A DNA stretch of 64,000 bases from positions 1 through 64,000 of IMG/VR virus record IMGVR_UViG_3300042305_000730. One strand, 5' to 3'. A program made the translations under genes and the position numbers. A model generated the notes under the pieces. It was not told the origin of the DNA, made no database searches, and was given only the letters and a program-made list of their open reading frames with translations. The stretch is from a virus. Below are positions 41,728 through 49,370 of the stretch, piece after piece. The number at the start of each line of letters is the position of its first letter. The stretch's first letter is position 1.

Positions 41728-42074
41728 TGCCAGCACATGAAAGCCTGAGTAACTACCAATTTCGCTACCGCCCTGCCAAAATGAAGGCATTCCAGCATGA
41801 AGTCGCTGCTGTGGATAAAAAAACAGGTAAAAACGTAGGTTACCTACTCTGGAGGAACAGTGGCTCAGTAGATGAAGTGTATGTAAGTGAGCCAAAGCGT
41901 CGTATGGGCATGGCTACCGAAATGTGGAATCATGCAAATCGGGTGGCAGATGCTGCAAAAGGCAATGTTCCGCACCCAGAACACTCTTCATCCCGTACCG
42001 ACGCAGGCGATGCTTGGGCGAAATCTGTAGGTGGATACATTCCACCGAACACCATGGACAAGGAAAAACGATAA
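41727..42074 (+). CDS. GNAT-like acetyltransferase 1
   Basis: A 115-residue protein. 'HEVAAVDKKTGKNVGYLLWRNSGSVDEVYVSEPKRRMGMATEMWNHA' holds the beta-bulge and the acetyl-CoA P-loop R-R-x-G-x-A (RRMGMA). A tail with GDAWAKSVGGYIPP is shared with the two GNAT-like proteins downstream. Small size is normal for single-domain GNATs. Start overlaps preceding stop (TAATG). Confidence 0.65.
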   Translation: MPAHESLSNYQFRYRPAKMKAFQHEVAAVDKKTGKNVGYLLWRNSGSVDEVYVSEPKRRMGMATEMWNHANRVADAAKGNVPHPEHSSSRTDAGDAWAKSVGGYIPPNTMDKEKR

Positions 42075-42520
42075 TGGCTGCACACGAACACTTAAACCCT
42101 GAGCAAGTTAGGGCTATAGCAGAAGCACATGGTGATAAGTATTTTGCCAACTACAAAGACCCAGTAAAACGTGATCGTGGTTGTTGCTATGACTATTCTG
42201 AGCATTTCGGTGAGTTTGGTAATGTAAAAGGAACAAAGATTAAACCATATGAAACTGAGCAAGATGGCGAAGCACATGCAATTAACGTTGTCCCAACCAG
42301 TCAAGGCCCTCACGCAGTAGATTTTACATACCTACAATTTGATAAAACAGCAAAAATGCCACATTTTGAACCATTACATGAATATACTGCACGTTTTAAG
42401 AACAGATTCCCAAAAATGATTGAGTATCCACTACAAACTCCTTCAGGATCTGTAGAACACTTCTACCCAGACATGAATTGGGAATATAAAGGCCCAACTA
42501 ACGAGCACGGCAATTGGTAA
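42074..42520 (+). CDS. Papain/transglutaminase-like cysteine enzyme candidate
   Basis: A 148-residue product; the start is the ATG at 42074, which overlaps the preceding stop. RGCCYDYSEHF could hold the catalytic Cys at the head of a helix, EAHAINVV the following strand with His, and HAVDFTYLQFD the next His and Asp. This Cys...His...Asp order with 'VDFTYLQF' resembles small papain- or transglutaminase-type toxin domains (deamidases and peptidases). Residue assignment is uncertain. No signal peptide. Confidence 0.42.
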   Translation: MAAHEHLNPEQVRAIAEAHGDKYFANYKDPVKRDRGCCYDYSEHFGEFGNVKGTKIKPYETEQDGEAHAINVVPTSQGPHAVDFTYLQFDKTAKMPHFEPLHEYTARFKNRFPKMIEYPLQTPSGSVEHFYPDMNWEYKGPTNEHGNW

Positions 42521-42545
42521 TTGCCCTTTAGACGGCAAATTTTTC
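42521..42545 (+). terminator. Weak rho-independent terminator
   Basis: TTGCC, an eight-base loop, GGCAA, then ATTTTT. A five-base stem plus T-run directly after the cysteine-enzyme gene; the next gene has its own promoter, which agrees with a stop here. Confidence 0.45.
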
Positions 42546-42561
42546 ACCACCCAAATAGCCC

Positions 42562-42567
42562 TATACT
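42562..42567 (+). promoter_or_regulatory. -10 box of putative leaderless promoter (GNAT 2)
   Basis: TATACT, TGATAA, ATG: the exact 15-base string recurs at 42885. Confidence 0.62.
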
Positions 42568-42573
42568 TGATAA

Positions 42574-42879
42574 ATGCCTGAGTACACCTTTCAGTACGGC
42601 CCGTCTGACGAAGATGTGCCACATGAAGTCATTGCGAAAGAGGATAACAAAGTTGTAGGTCGTTTATCGTGGCACCCACAGATTGAAAATGTCTTTGTTG
42701 AAGAAAACCACCGTAGGAAAGGTATCGCTACAGGAATGTACCGTCATGCCCAGCACATTTCTACCCAATTTGACGATGTAGCACCGCCCCAACATAATCC
42801 AATTCGCACTGTAGAAGGCGACGCTTGGGCTAAATCTACGGGTGACACACTTCCTCCACGTATTACCCCACGTAAGTAA
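42574..42879 (+). CDS. GNAT-like acetyltransferase 2
   Basis: A 101-residue protein: HEVIAKEDNKVVGRLSWHP, ENVFVEENHRRKGIATGMYRHA with P-loop RRKGIA, and the shared tail NPIRTVEGDAWAKSTGDTLPP. A paralogue of genes at 41727 and 43202. Leaderless promoter TATACT. Acetylation target unknown. Confidence 0.68.
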   Translation: MPEYTFQYGPSDEDVPHEVIAKEDNKVVGRLSWHPQIENVFVEENHRRKGIATGMYRHAQHISTQFDDVAPPQHNPIRTVEGDAWAKSTGDTLPPRITPRK

Positions 42880-42884
42880 CCATC

Positions 42885-42890
42885 TATACT
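42885..42890 (+). promoter_or_regulatory. -10 box of putative leaderless promoter (Arr-like)
   Basis: TATACT, TGATAA, ATG at 42897. Confidence 0.62.
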
Positions 42891-42896
42891 TGATAA

Positions 42897-43202
42897 ATGG
42901 CAGCCTCAGACCATCTTCACCCTACGTTATTCCATGGGTCTAGACAACAATTTAAGCCAGGGGACACTATCCAGCCCGTTACTGAGGCAACCTACAAAGA
43001 ACGAGGCTATTCCACCCCAATGCCTGCCTTTGCCACTGAGAATCTGAATCGGGCGAGGGCCTTTGGGCATGTCTATGAGGTAGAGCCTCATGACTGGAGA
43101 GATGTAGAATGGGAAGAAGACGAGGGCGAGGGCGCTGAAGAAGGCGACTACGCAGCACTAAGTCATACCAAAGGCTACAAAGTCATACGTAAGGTGAAAT
43201 AA
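42897..43202 (+). CDS. Arr-like ADP-ribosyltransferase-type protein E
   Basis: A 101-residue product: TLFHGSRQQFKPGDTIQP (His13), then FATENLNRARAFGHVYEVEPHDW. This is the compact Arr fold signature ('FHGS ... PGD.I.P ... A(Y)TEN...A..FG.VY.VEP'). The Tyr that in Arr stacks on nicotinamide is Phe here (AFATEN). Paralogous to the minus-strand product of 39461-39829, so a duplicated and inverted gene. A conserved C-terminal end 'TKGYKVIRKVK' is shared with 'KGFKVIGYAE' there. Confidence 0.6.
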   Translation: MAASDHLHPTLFHGSRQQFKPGDTIQPVTEATYKERGYSTPMPAFATENLNRARAFGHVYEVEPHDWRDVEWEEDEGEGAEEGDYAALSHTKGYKVIRKVK

Positions 43203-43546
43203 TGCCTAAACCAATCAAATATCAGTACGATGAGGGTGGACCTGATGTTGATCACCGTATTAATGCAAGGCAAGGACACTCTACCGTAGGGTTTTTGGCG
43301 TGGCAGGGTAATACTACAGATAAATACAACCATGTTCACGCCGTATATGTGCGACCAGATATGCAGCGAAAGGGTATTGCAACCAAGATGTGGAAGCATG
43401 CTCATTACATTTCTGAACAATTTGAGTCAGTAGCACCACCAAGACACTCTCCAACCCGTACTAATGATGGTGACGCTTGGGCGAGGGCCGTTGGGGGAGA
43501 CATACCACCAAAAAAAGGAACACTGCCCATGACTTGGGAGTTGTAG
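43202..43546 (+). CDS. GNAT-like acetyltransferase 3
   Basis: A 114-residue protein: GHSTVGFLAWQGN, HAVYVRPDMQRKGIATKMWKHA (P-loop QRKGIA) and the tail SPTRTNDGDAWARAVGGDIPP. Coupled to the Arr-like gene by a TAATG overlap, suggesting the two proteins are made together. Last gene of the plus-strand group. Confidence 0.68.
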   Translation: MPKPIKYQYDEGGPDVDHRINARQGHSTVGFLAWQGNTTDKYNHVHAVYVRPDMQRKGIATKMWKHAHYISEQFESVAPPRHSPTRTNDGDAWARAVGGDIPPKKGTLPMTWEL

Positions 43547-44300
43547 AGCCAAATTTAGGTCTACGTTAGGGCAAAATGGTGTGTGTGCAATTTTTTGGGA
43601 TGGGTCTATCTGGTGGGTTGATGCTTAGTGGGGGGTGGGCCCTCCTCCCCACGCAACCCTCAACCTCTACTTAAGGGTGGGGGGTCTACCCTCAACCCTC
43701 AACCCTCACTAGAGAGTTCACCCATCAACCCTCTACCTATACTGTAGGGTTAGTGGATGGTTGAGACTTTGGGCGAATCCCTTGTGTCATATGGGCACAA
43801 CCCTCAATGGCTCAATAGGAGCCTCTAGGAGCGTCTGATAGGCGGATACGCCTACTCATAGGGAATCGTCCTTTGCTCCTCTCCTATGGCATCCTGACGC
43901 TTCTCAGAGGGATCTAGGGATGAAGGGCGATAAGCATCACTCCACGTGGCATTGGCGGGCTAGACGTGGGTCTATGCCGGGGGGTCAGCACGACATTGGG
44001 ATGCTAGGGGAGCATTTGCACTGGTTCCGGCACTCCAGTGATTGATATCTCACTGCATATGCATGCACTCACCAATGACCGATTCATTCATGCATTCCTT
44101 CCCTTCATCCCTCCTCCTGATAGATGAATTGAGTGGTGATGTGCTGGGCGAAATACTCCACGTGGCACTCCACAATGGAATGGTTCATATCGAGATATGC
44201 CATCGTTCGGATGGAGGCTCTCCTCATCCATGTGCTGCTCTTCTGTCCCCTCTCCGATGATCCTGTGACGTGCTTTTCAGTGATGTAGGTGAACTTGGGC
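43547..44300. other. Long non-coding region with direct repeats, possible origin or control region
   Basis: About 750 bases without a supported gene, lying where plus- and minus-strand genes converge. It holds five copies of CAACCCTC (43654, 43693, 43700, 43726, 43798), G-tracts near 43630 and 43680, and several short palindromes (CATATGCATGCA-like near 44056). GC content and dinucleotide use differ visibly from the adjacent genes. Iteron-type repeats suggest a replication origin or site of regulation; a packaging site is another option. Confidence 0.5.
43654..43805 (+). repeat. Direct repeats CAACCCTC x5
   Basis: Exact octamers at 43654, 43693, 43700, 43726 and 43798; two are arranged head-to-tail sharing one base. 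Partial copies (ACCCTCAACC) extend some of them. Iteron-like spacing. Confidence 0.6.
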
Positions 44301-44344
44301 AAAAAAAAGATCCCCATGACAACTTGTGCCATGGGGATCTTTTC
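44301..44344 (-). terminator. Rho-independent terminator after the helicase gene
   Basis: On the minus strand AGATCCCCATG, an 11-base loop, CATGGGGATCT, then eight T. An 11-base perfect stem; strong terminator at the 3' end of the helicase gene. Confidence 0.85.
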
Positions 44345-44354
44345 GGAACGTTGG

Positions 44355-45836
44355 TTACGAGTAAGACCGAAGAATTGCCATCGCCATTGACTCATTGTCC
44401 TCAGAGATCAGATCGTTGCTCGTGCCCTCCAGCACGCCGATCATGACCTTATTCTTCGCCTCAATGAGCATGAGCATCTTCTCGTCCATCGTTGTCATGC
44501 CCTCAATGCCAGCAACCATGATGTGCGAAACAGTCTCACGGGTCTGCCCGAAACGATTGATGCGATCCTCCACTTGAAGCAGATCAGCCGATGTCCACGA
44601 CAGTGAGCAGGACACATGGTGACGTGCGGAGTGGAGCGTGATGCCCGTACCGGCACTCTGCACGTTGCCAATCAGGACACGTGCATGCCCACTCTGGAAT
44701 GCATCCACTGCTTCCATCTTTGCCTTGTCATTCATTCCACCTACGATGCGAACAGCGTTGTGGGATTCAGCGAAGTGGGCGAAATATGCATCGGCTTCAT
44801 CCTTGAAGTTGGTGCTCATGAACACTTGCTCACCATCGTCCAGCAGATTCTCCACGTACTTGATCACAGGCTTCACTGAGCCCATCGCACAGATGTGGCG
44901 GAGTTCATTAATGCGAACTAATGCCTCAGCGAGCATCGCCTTCTGAGCACGTACTTCGCCTTTGGTATTGCGAATCCATTCAATGAGATTCTCTTCGCAT
45001 GCGATGTAGTTCGCAACACGCTTCTCATCCATCTCAATCGTGACTTGTGTACGCCCCTTATTCGGGAGTGTGAGCACTTCACTTCGCACACGGCGGATCA
45101 TGAATGAGCCCGTGAGCAGATCATGCAGTTCTTTGACGTGAGCCGCACCACGACTTCCGAATGCATCAATCTTCGGTGCATAGCGGTTGATGAAACCATT
45201 GATGCCACCCTTGAAGGTTGCTCCACGATCCAGCATCTCTACGACTGGGAGTAATTCCATCGGATGAGCCACGAGCGGTGTTCCACTCATGGCAACACGG
45301 ATTCCGGAGGTTGAGACTGTCTTGGCAATTTCAACGCACGCTTGACTACGTTTCGCACGCTTGCCACCCTTGATGCGCTGACACTCGTCCACGATGATTC
45401 CAGCAACGTTGTGCTTCAGTAAGTTCTTCCATCCAGCCAGTGATGCATCACCAATCAGCAACACATCTGCTTTGGGCAATTCAGTGATTTTGTGCTTGAC
45501 AGGATTTGTTCCAGTGATCGTATGGACACTCACTGTTGGTGAGAACTTTGCGAACTCACGAGCCCACTGCAAACGCATGGACGGTGGTACGACAATCAAC
45601 ACTGGAGTCATGCCTGCGTTTACAGATGCTGTTGCGATGGCAATCGCAGTTGCTGTCTTACCAACGCCCTGCTCATCAGCGATCAACACGGTGCGATTGT
45701 CTAATGCAAATTGACAACCAGTCACTTGGTGATCTAACAGTGGTTGCGCGAGTGATGGCATTGACAATTTGGTTTTAGTGATTGGTGCATTCTTCATGAA
45801 TTGCTGAAGATCTTGAAGTGCTTTTAACTGTGACAT
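44355..45836 (-). CDS. SNF2-like DNA helicase/ATPase
   Basis: About 493 residues from ATG 45836 (MSQLKALQDLQQFMKN), which has a GAAAGG site; a longer frame reaches back into the terminator. Superfamily 2 motifs in order: Q-like 'LLDHQVTGCQFAL', Walker A DEQGVGKTA, motif Ia LIVVPPSMRLQWAREF, Walker B DECQRIK, motif III MSGTPLVA, motif V GTGITLHSA and motif VI QVEDRINRFGQT, the last typical of SNF2. It remodels or unwinds DNA during replication or recombination. First gene of the early-type group. Confidence 0.9.
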   Translation of the reverse strand: MSQLKALQDLQQFMKNAPITKTKLSMPSLAQPLLDHQVTGCQFALDNRTVLIADEQGVGKTATAIAIATASVNAGMTPVLIVVPPSMRLQWAREFAKFSPTVSVHTITGTNPVKHKITELPKADVLLIGDASLAGWKNLLKHNVAGIIVDECQRIKGGKRAKRSQACVEIAKTVSTSGIRVAMSGTPLVAHPMELLPVVEMLDRGATFKGGINGFINRYAPKIDAFGSRGAAHVKELHDLLTGSFMIRRVRSEVLTLPNKGRTQVTIEMDEKRVANYIACEENLIEWIRNTKGEVRAQKAMLAEALVRINELRHICAMGSVKPVIKYVENLLDDGEQVFMSTNFKDEADAYFAHFAESHNAVRIVGGMNDKAKMEAVDAFQSGHARVLIGNVQSAGTGITLHSARHHVSCSLSWTSADLLQVEDRINRFGQTRETVSHIMVAGIEGMTTMDEKMLMLIEAKNKVMIGVLEGTSNDLISEDNESMAMAILRSYS

Positions 45837-45897
45837 GGTGAGCCTTTCATTGGTTGAATAGATGGTGCTGATTCTATCGGTTTGGAATGGATTTGAC

Positions 45898-45910
45898 GGG
45901 ACATTACAAC
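45898..45910 (-). promoter_or_regulatory. Conserved TGTAATGTCC element upstream of helicase
   Basis: Minus strand reads GGTTGTAATGTCCC, just after the terminator of the preceding gene and followed within about 20 bases by TTCCAAACCGATA. The same combination precedes the gene at 46958-47515. Either a promoter core (TGTAAT as -10) or the start of a 26-codon leader frame that overlaps the helicase start. Confidence 0.45.
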
Positions 45911-45924
45911 CTTTTTTGGGCAAT

Positions 45925-45964
45925 AAAAAAGCCCCAGCACATCAGGGATTGATGCACTGGGGCT
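45925..45964 (-). terminator. Rho-independent terminator after the DUF6011-like gene
   Basis: Minus strand: GCCCCAGTGCATC, seven-base loop, GATGTGCTGGGGC, then TTTTTTATT. Long stem with one mismatch and a good T-run. Confidence 0.88.
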
Positions 45965-45978
45965 TCGCATGGCCCGAT

Positions 45979-46812
45979 TCACCACAGGGCTAAAGCGGTG
46001 CTCCCGTACTTTTCTTCGCAGACACTGCCCATGCCTACTTGGCGACTGCGCTCATCGGTGAGTGTCCTTCCACAGCAGAAGCACCTGCCCAAGTTATTTG
46101 CGAATGCCATTTGGCATTCCGCAAAGTCCTCATGGCTCAAGTCGGCAAGCAACGTCATCACACGTTCTGCCTCCACCAATGACATCACTGGTGAGTTCGC
46201 AGACAAGTCACTGTCAGACAATGCTCCACCAAGAACACGCTTCAGTACCCACACTGTTCCACCCTTGCGGTGTGACTTGATCAGACCGTAGAAGTCAAGA
46301 TCATTGTTGCCTGTATGTGACTTGAAAGCGAAGAAATACTCTGCACCTTCAGCGGTGAGATAACGCAGTGACTTCACACTGCTGTTCACCAACTGCTCAA
46401 TGCGATTATGTGAGTGCGATCCATCCTTGACGGGGTCAATGCATGAACCCTTGCGATGGATCGTGAACCACTTAGTGTTCACCTGACATGCGTAACCTGC
46501 ATTCGCATCCACGTCATGACCGCAAGCGAGACAAGGCTTCGCATACTTATTTGCAATCACCCGATCAGCATTCGCAATTCCGGCATTAGTCAAAGATTCC
46601 TGCTGAATTGGATCTACCTTTTTCGGCACTGGCACAGCCAACAGCATGTTGATCAATGCACTGGCATCTTTGGATGTGTACGTGGCTTGCTTTGCAAAGA
46701 TGAACTCACTTGCCGATGTCGTAGTCGGGTCAATGCCCAACAGATCTGCCCGTTCAATTACGAGTGACACGGCGAATGACAATTGCTTTTCGGACATAGG
46801 ATTATCTGACAT
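45979..46812 (-). CDS. DUF6011-like zinc-binding protein
   Basis: A 277-residue protein. The C-terminal segment GRCFCCGRTLTDERSRQVGMGSVCEEKYG has the CxxCGRxLTD...GxGxxC layout of the DUF6011 zinc motif; a second Cys pair CLACGH plus a later C is in the middle. The N-terminal 60 residues are helical (MSEKQLSFAVSLVIERADLLG). Such proteins occur beside helicases in actinophages; function unproven. Single-gene unit between two terminators. GGAGAAG before ATG. Confidence 0.7.
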   Translation of the reverse strand: MSDNPMSEKQLSFAVSLVIERADLLGIDPTTTSASEFIFAKQATYTSKDASALINMLLAVPVPKKVDPIQQESLTNAGIANADRVIANKYAKPCLACGHDVDANAGYACQVNTKWFTIHRKGSCIDPVKDGSHSHNRIEQLVNSSVKSLRYLTAEGAEYFFAFKSHTGNNDLDFYGLIKSHRKGGTVWVLKRVLGGALSDSDLSANSPVMSLVEAERVMTLLADLSHEDFAECQMAFANNLGRCFCCGRTLTDERSRQVGMGSVCEEKYGSTALALW

Positions 46813-46900
46813 AACTTCTCCATTTCATTTTGGTTGGTAAGCCCAGCATATGTCCGATGGCAATGGAAATACAACTACTCAATTTGGGCTCAAACAGCAA

Positions 46901-46940
46901 AGAGCCCCAAACCTCCGATCATGAGGCTTGGGGCTCTAGG
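46901..46940 (-). terminator. Hairpin after the zinc-ribbon gene
   Basis: Minus strand: AGAGCCCCAAGCCTC, short loop, GAGGTTTGGGGCTCT, then TTGCTG. Long near-perfect stem but short T-run. Confidence 0.65.
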
Positions 46941-46957
46941 AGCATTACAGGTTTTTA

Positions 46958-47515
46958 TCAACTGATGCGCTGAGTGCCATCCTGAGTCCAACGCTCCATG
47001 GTATTCGGATACATCAGGTCTTCATGCTCCTCTTCCCATTTGAGTTGGCAAGCCTTCTCCATGATTACATCGCCCATTGACTGAGTGAAGAAATACATTT
47101 CAGTCCGAACTCCATCCCGCCACATCTTGCGAATCTGCTCATCTTCAATCGCTGAATACTTCACTCCACGCACAATGTCACGGCGTGACAAGCGTGCAGT
47201 GAATCCTTCACCTTCAACATCAATGAACTCATCAACAAAATCCTTCGGATGAAAGTCAGTTGTGTAATCCTTGTCAATCGCAACTTCAACCCAACTGTCA
47301 AGATCTGCAAAGCCCGAGTTGAGAACTGCCTGCACGAGTTGATCAGTGAATCGGAACGGGTACTGACCTGCGAACTCAATCATCGCTTCAATGACTCCGC
47401 ACTCGGAGCAAATCTCAGTTGTGTTATCTACTCGTGAGATTGCACCTGCATACATTCCGGCAAACTCACGATTTGGGATTGGTTCACTACAACGTGGACA
47501 ATCTTTGATTTCCAT
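46958..47515 (-). CDS. Phage zinc-ribbon protein (185 aa)
   Basis: N-terminus CPRCSEPIPNREFAGMYAGAISRVDNTTEICSECG: a zinc-ribbon in which CPRC and CSEC lie about 30 residues apart with the conserved 'PG(A)YPGA(I/L)SR.D..TEICS.CG' pattern known from many actinophages. The C-terminal 120 residues are acidic and unrecognised. The gene has its own TGTAATGTCC element and terminator. Confidence 0.68.
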   Translation of the reverse strand: MEIKDCPRCSEPIPNREFAGMYAGAISRVDNTTEICSECGVIEAMIEFAGQYPFRFTDQLVQAVLNSGFADLDSWVEVAIDKDYTTDFHPKDFVDEFIDVEGEGFTARLSRRDIVRGVKYSAIEDEQIRKMWRDGVRTEMYFFTQSMGDVIMEKACQLKWEEEHEDLMYPNTMERWTQDGTQRIS

Positions 47516-47575
47516 TTCTATTTCCTTTCGGTTGGTTGGTGTACATCAAGATATCGGTTTGGAATACCTCTGCAA

Positions 47576-47587
47576 GGACATTACAGG
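47576..47587 (-). promoter_or_regulatory. Conserved TGTAATGTCC element upstream of zinc-ribbon gene
   Basis: Minus strand reads AAAAACCTGTAATGTCC, directly after a terminator T-run, then after about nine bases TATTCCAAACCGATA, shared with the helicase unit, then CCAACCAACCGAAAGG and the start codon. Confidence 0.45.
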
Positions 47588-47599
47588 TTTTTTTACATG

Positions 47600-47628
47600 A
47601 AAAAGCCCCAGCCATGTGACTGGGGCTC
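47600..47628 (-). terminator. Rho-independent terminator after the DUF932-like gene
   Basis: Minus strand: GAGCCCCAGTCACATGGCTGGGGCTTTTTC. Stem AGCCCCAG/CTGGGGCT, T-run of five. Confidence 0.85.
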
Positions 47629-47648
47629 TTTCACTTACCTTGATGGGA

Positions 47649-48707
47649 CTAGGAGCAGACTGCGGTCAGCCTTTCCAGCACCATCTTGTCGTAGTCAGCC
47701 TGAGCATTGGAGAGCAGGCGTGAGTAGTTGCGGTTGTAGCGATTCTTATCGCCACCACTGAAGTGCTGGTGGAATGTCGTGGTTGCCTGCACAACACCAA
47801 GTGCTGTGTTCTTCCACGGGGTGACACGTGGGTCATCCCTCCACAAGTTTTCTAACAGATCACGCTTTGGATTCTGCTTGCCAGCCGAGCGTGTGTCAGG
47901 TGTGGATGTCTTGACAGTGATCATCTTGCCAGCCTCATCCTGTGTGATGATTTCTGCCAAGTTGATTGGGAAGAGATCCGAAACCAATGCAGTGAATTGG
48001 TTGTCAGTGACTGCCCATGCGCTCAACTTTTCAAGAGCAACCAACATGTCATCCGAAGTCTTGAACACGATGTCCAAAGCATTGCGAACGGACGTGAGAT
48101 CTCCCATTGAGTTTCCACTGTGGCGGAACTTGATCTGCTGACCCTCTTCACCGAGAGCCATTGCAAGAGTGTTGTCACACACCACTGCCTGCATCACACG
48201 CTTGATGATGGTTTGATTCTTACCGTCATGCGATGTTGTTGCGAGAAGTGTTGGGCGGAACTCAAAGCCTGCCGATGATGTCACCGAGTCAGGAACTGAG
48301 ATCTGAACCCATCCACGTGCTGACTTACTCAAAAGACCTGCAGAGTCAATACCGAGTTCTGACGAGTCAATGATTTGGTTCAGGTTGTCCAACAACACTT
48401 CGCCGTACTGGTGGATCTGATAACGATCCGACACTACGCCGAACACATTGCCATCTGTACCGTGCACGATTGCTTGTGTGTTTTCAATCTGACGGAATGC
48501 ACCGTCTGCAGTTTGCTGGAACACTGGACGTGACACAGCCTCAAAGTTGAAAAGCCTGCGCCGAACATCTTCCACTGGAATGAATCCATCGTAAGAGTTT
48601 GGCTCATCGCCCTGATCCTCTGCACGCCAGTGCCATGCCTTGCCACGCTTCAACACATTGCCAATCAAGGTCATTGTGTTGAGCCACTTGCTTGTTTCTG
48701 CGCTCAT
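47649..48707 (-). CDS. DUF932-like phage protein
   Basis: A 352-residue protein. The features VFGVVSDRYQIHQYGEVLLDNLNQI, SARGWVQISVPDSV, LLATTSHDG, VVCDNTLAMAL and KFRHSGN follow the DUF932 (phage/plasmid-related) order. Members are common in large actinophages and conjugative plasmids; role unknown. Single-gene unit between two hairpins. AAAAGG site seven bases before ATG. Confidence 0.85.
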   Translation of the reverse strand: MSAETSKWLNTMTLIGNVLKRGKAWHWRAEDQGDEPNSYDGFIPVEDVRRRLFNFEAVSRPVFQQTADGAFRQIENTQAIVHGTDGNVFGVVSDRYQIHQYGEVLLDNLNQIIDSSELGIDSAGLLSKSARGWVQISVPDSVTSSAGFEFRPTLLATTSHDGKNQTIIKRVMQAVVCDNTLAMALGEEGQQIKFRHSGNSMGDLTSVRNALDIVFKTSDDMLVALEKLSAWAVTDNQFTALVSDLFPINLAEIITQDEAGKMITVKTSTPDTRSAGKQNPKRDLLENLWRDDPRVTPWKNTALGVVQATTTFHQHFSGGDKNRYNRNYSRLLSNAQADYDKMVLERLTAVCS

Positions 48708-48739
48708 GATTATTACCTTTTATCTTTCCGACCCGTAGG

Positions 48740-48780
48740 TCTTATTGGTTGAGGATCTCATTGTAAGCACGTCACGTCCC
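48740..48780 (-). promoter_or_regulatory. Possible promoter of DUF932-like gene
   Basis: On the minus strand TTGCTT, 18 bases, TACAAT, upstream of the start at 48707. Near-consensus -35 and -10; the TGTAATGTCC element is absent in this unit. Confidence 0.35.
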
Positions 48781-48827
48781 ATAAAGCAACTTAATCAAAA
48801 CATAAATATCTGAGCCATACAGCACAA

Positions 48828-48853
48828 GAGCCCCAGCCATATGACTGGGGCTC
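48828..48853 (-). terminator. Hairpin upstream of the DUF932 unit
   Basis: Minus strand: GAGCCCCAGTCATATGGCTGGGGCTC. Perfect eight-base stem, weak T-run (TTGTGCT). Almost the same as the 47600 hairpin, so duplicated. Confidence 0.65.
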
Positions 48854-48876
48854 CGGAACTAACGTGTGTTTACTGG

Positions 48877-49344
48877 CTAACCAATCTTGCTCCACTGTCC
48901 CACGGTCTTATCAAAGGCAAGAACGATTGGGTGAGAGATTGCAGGCATTACAGAGTTTTGCACTACATCTTCAGCAACTTGTCGTGCAAGTTTTTCAACC
49001 ATTACTCCGAAGTCTCCGTTGATCATCAACTCTTCCAACGTATTTGTTGAAGTAAGAACCTGAACAATTTGACTGTCCCAATTGATTTCTTCAACACACT
49101 CAACAACAAGATCCTTCAACTTCATATCCAATTCAGAATCAATCTTGTCAGACAACTCGCTTTCAATCTGATCGTCAATTGTGTTCTTTGCGTTGTAGAT
49201 GAAATCTTCTTGTGCATCTTCCATTTCCCCGACCCGTTTTTCCAAATCGTGAATGACTTTCCACAAGTTCTCAACTGTTGTTTTCCACAAGTCTTCACTC
49301 GGTAGTGGTGCAAATGTTGTGGCATTTGGGTAACTGTTTTCCAT
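48877..49344 (-). CDS. Coiled-coil hypothetical protein (155 aa)
   Basis: Charged protein with a long helix (LWKVIHDLEKRVGEMEDAQEDF) and an acidic middle (DDQIESELSDKIDSELDMKLKD). A C-terminal part with few charges follows. Likely oligomeric. AAAGGAG ten bases before the ATG. No family. Confidence 0.6.
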   Translation of the reverse strand: MENSYPNATTFAPLPSEDLWKTTVENLWKVIHDLEKRVGEMEDAQEDFIYNAKNTIDDQIESELSDKIDSELDMKLKDLVVECVEEINWDSQIVQVLTSTNTLEELMINGDFGVMVEKLARQVAEDVVQNSVMPAISHPIVLAFDKTVGQWSKIG

Positions 49345-49370
49345 GATGTGCTCCTTTAGTAGTGGTTTGT

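Noticed and set aside
44042-44260. Plus-strand open frame in the non-coding region
   Set aside because: No ribosome site or leaderless box, unusual residue composition, and it lies in the repeat-bearing non-coding stretch.
44105-44395. Minus-strand open frame at the helicase 3' end
   Set aside because: Overlaps both the helicase gene and its strong terminator in another frame; composition does not look coding.
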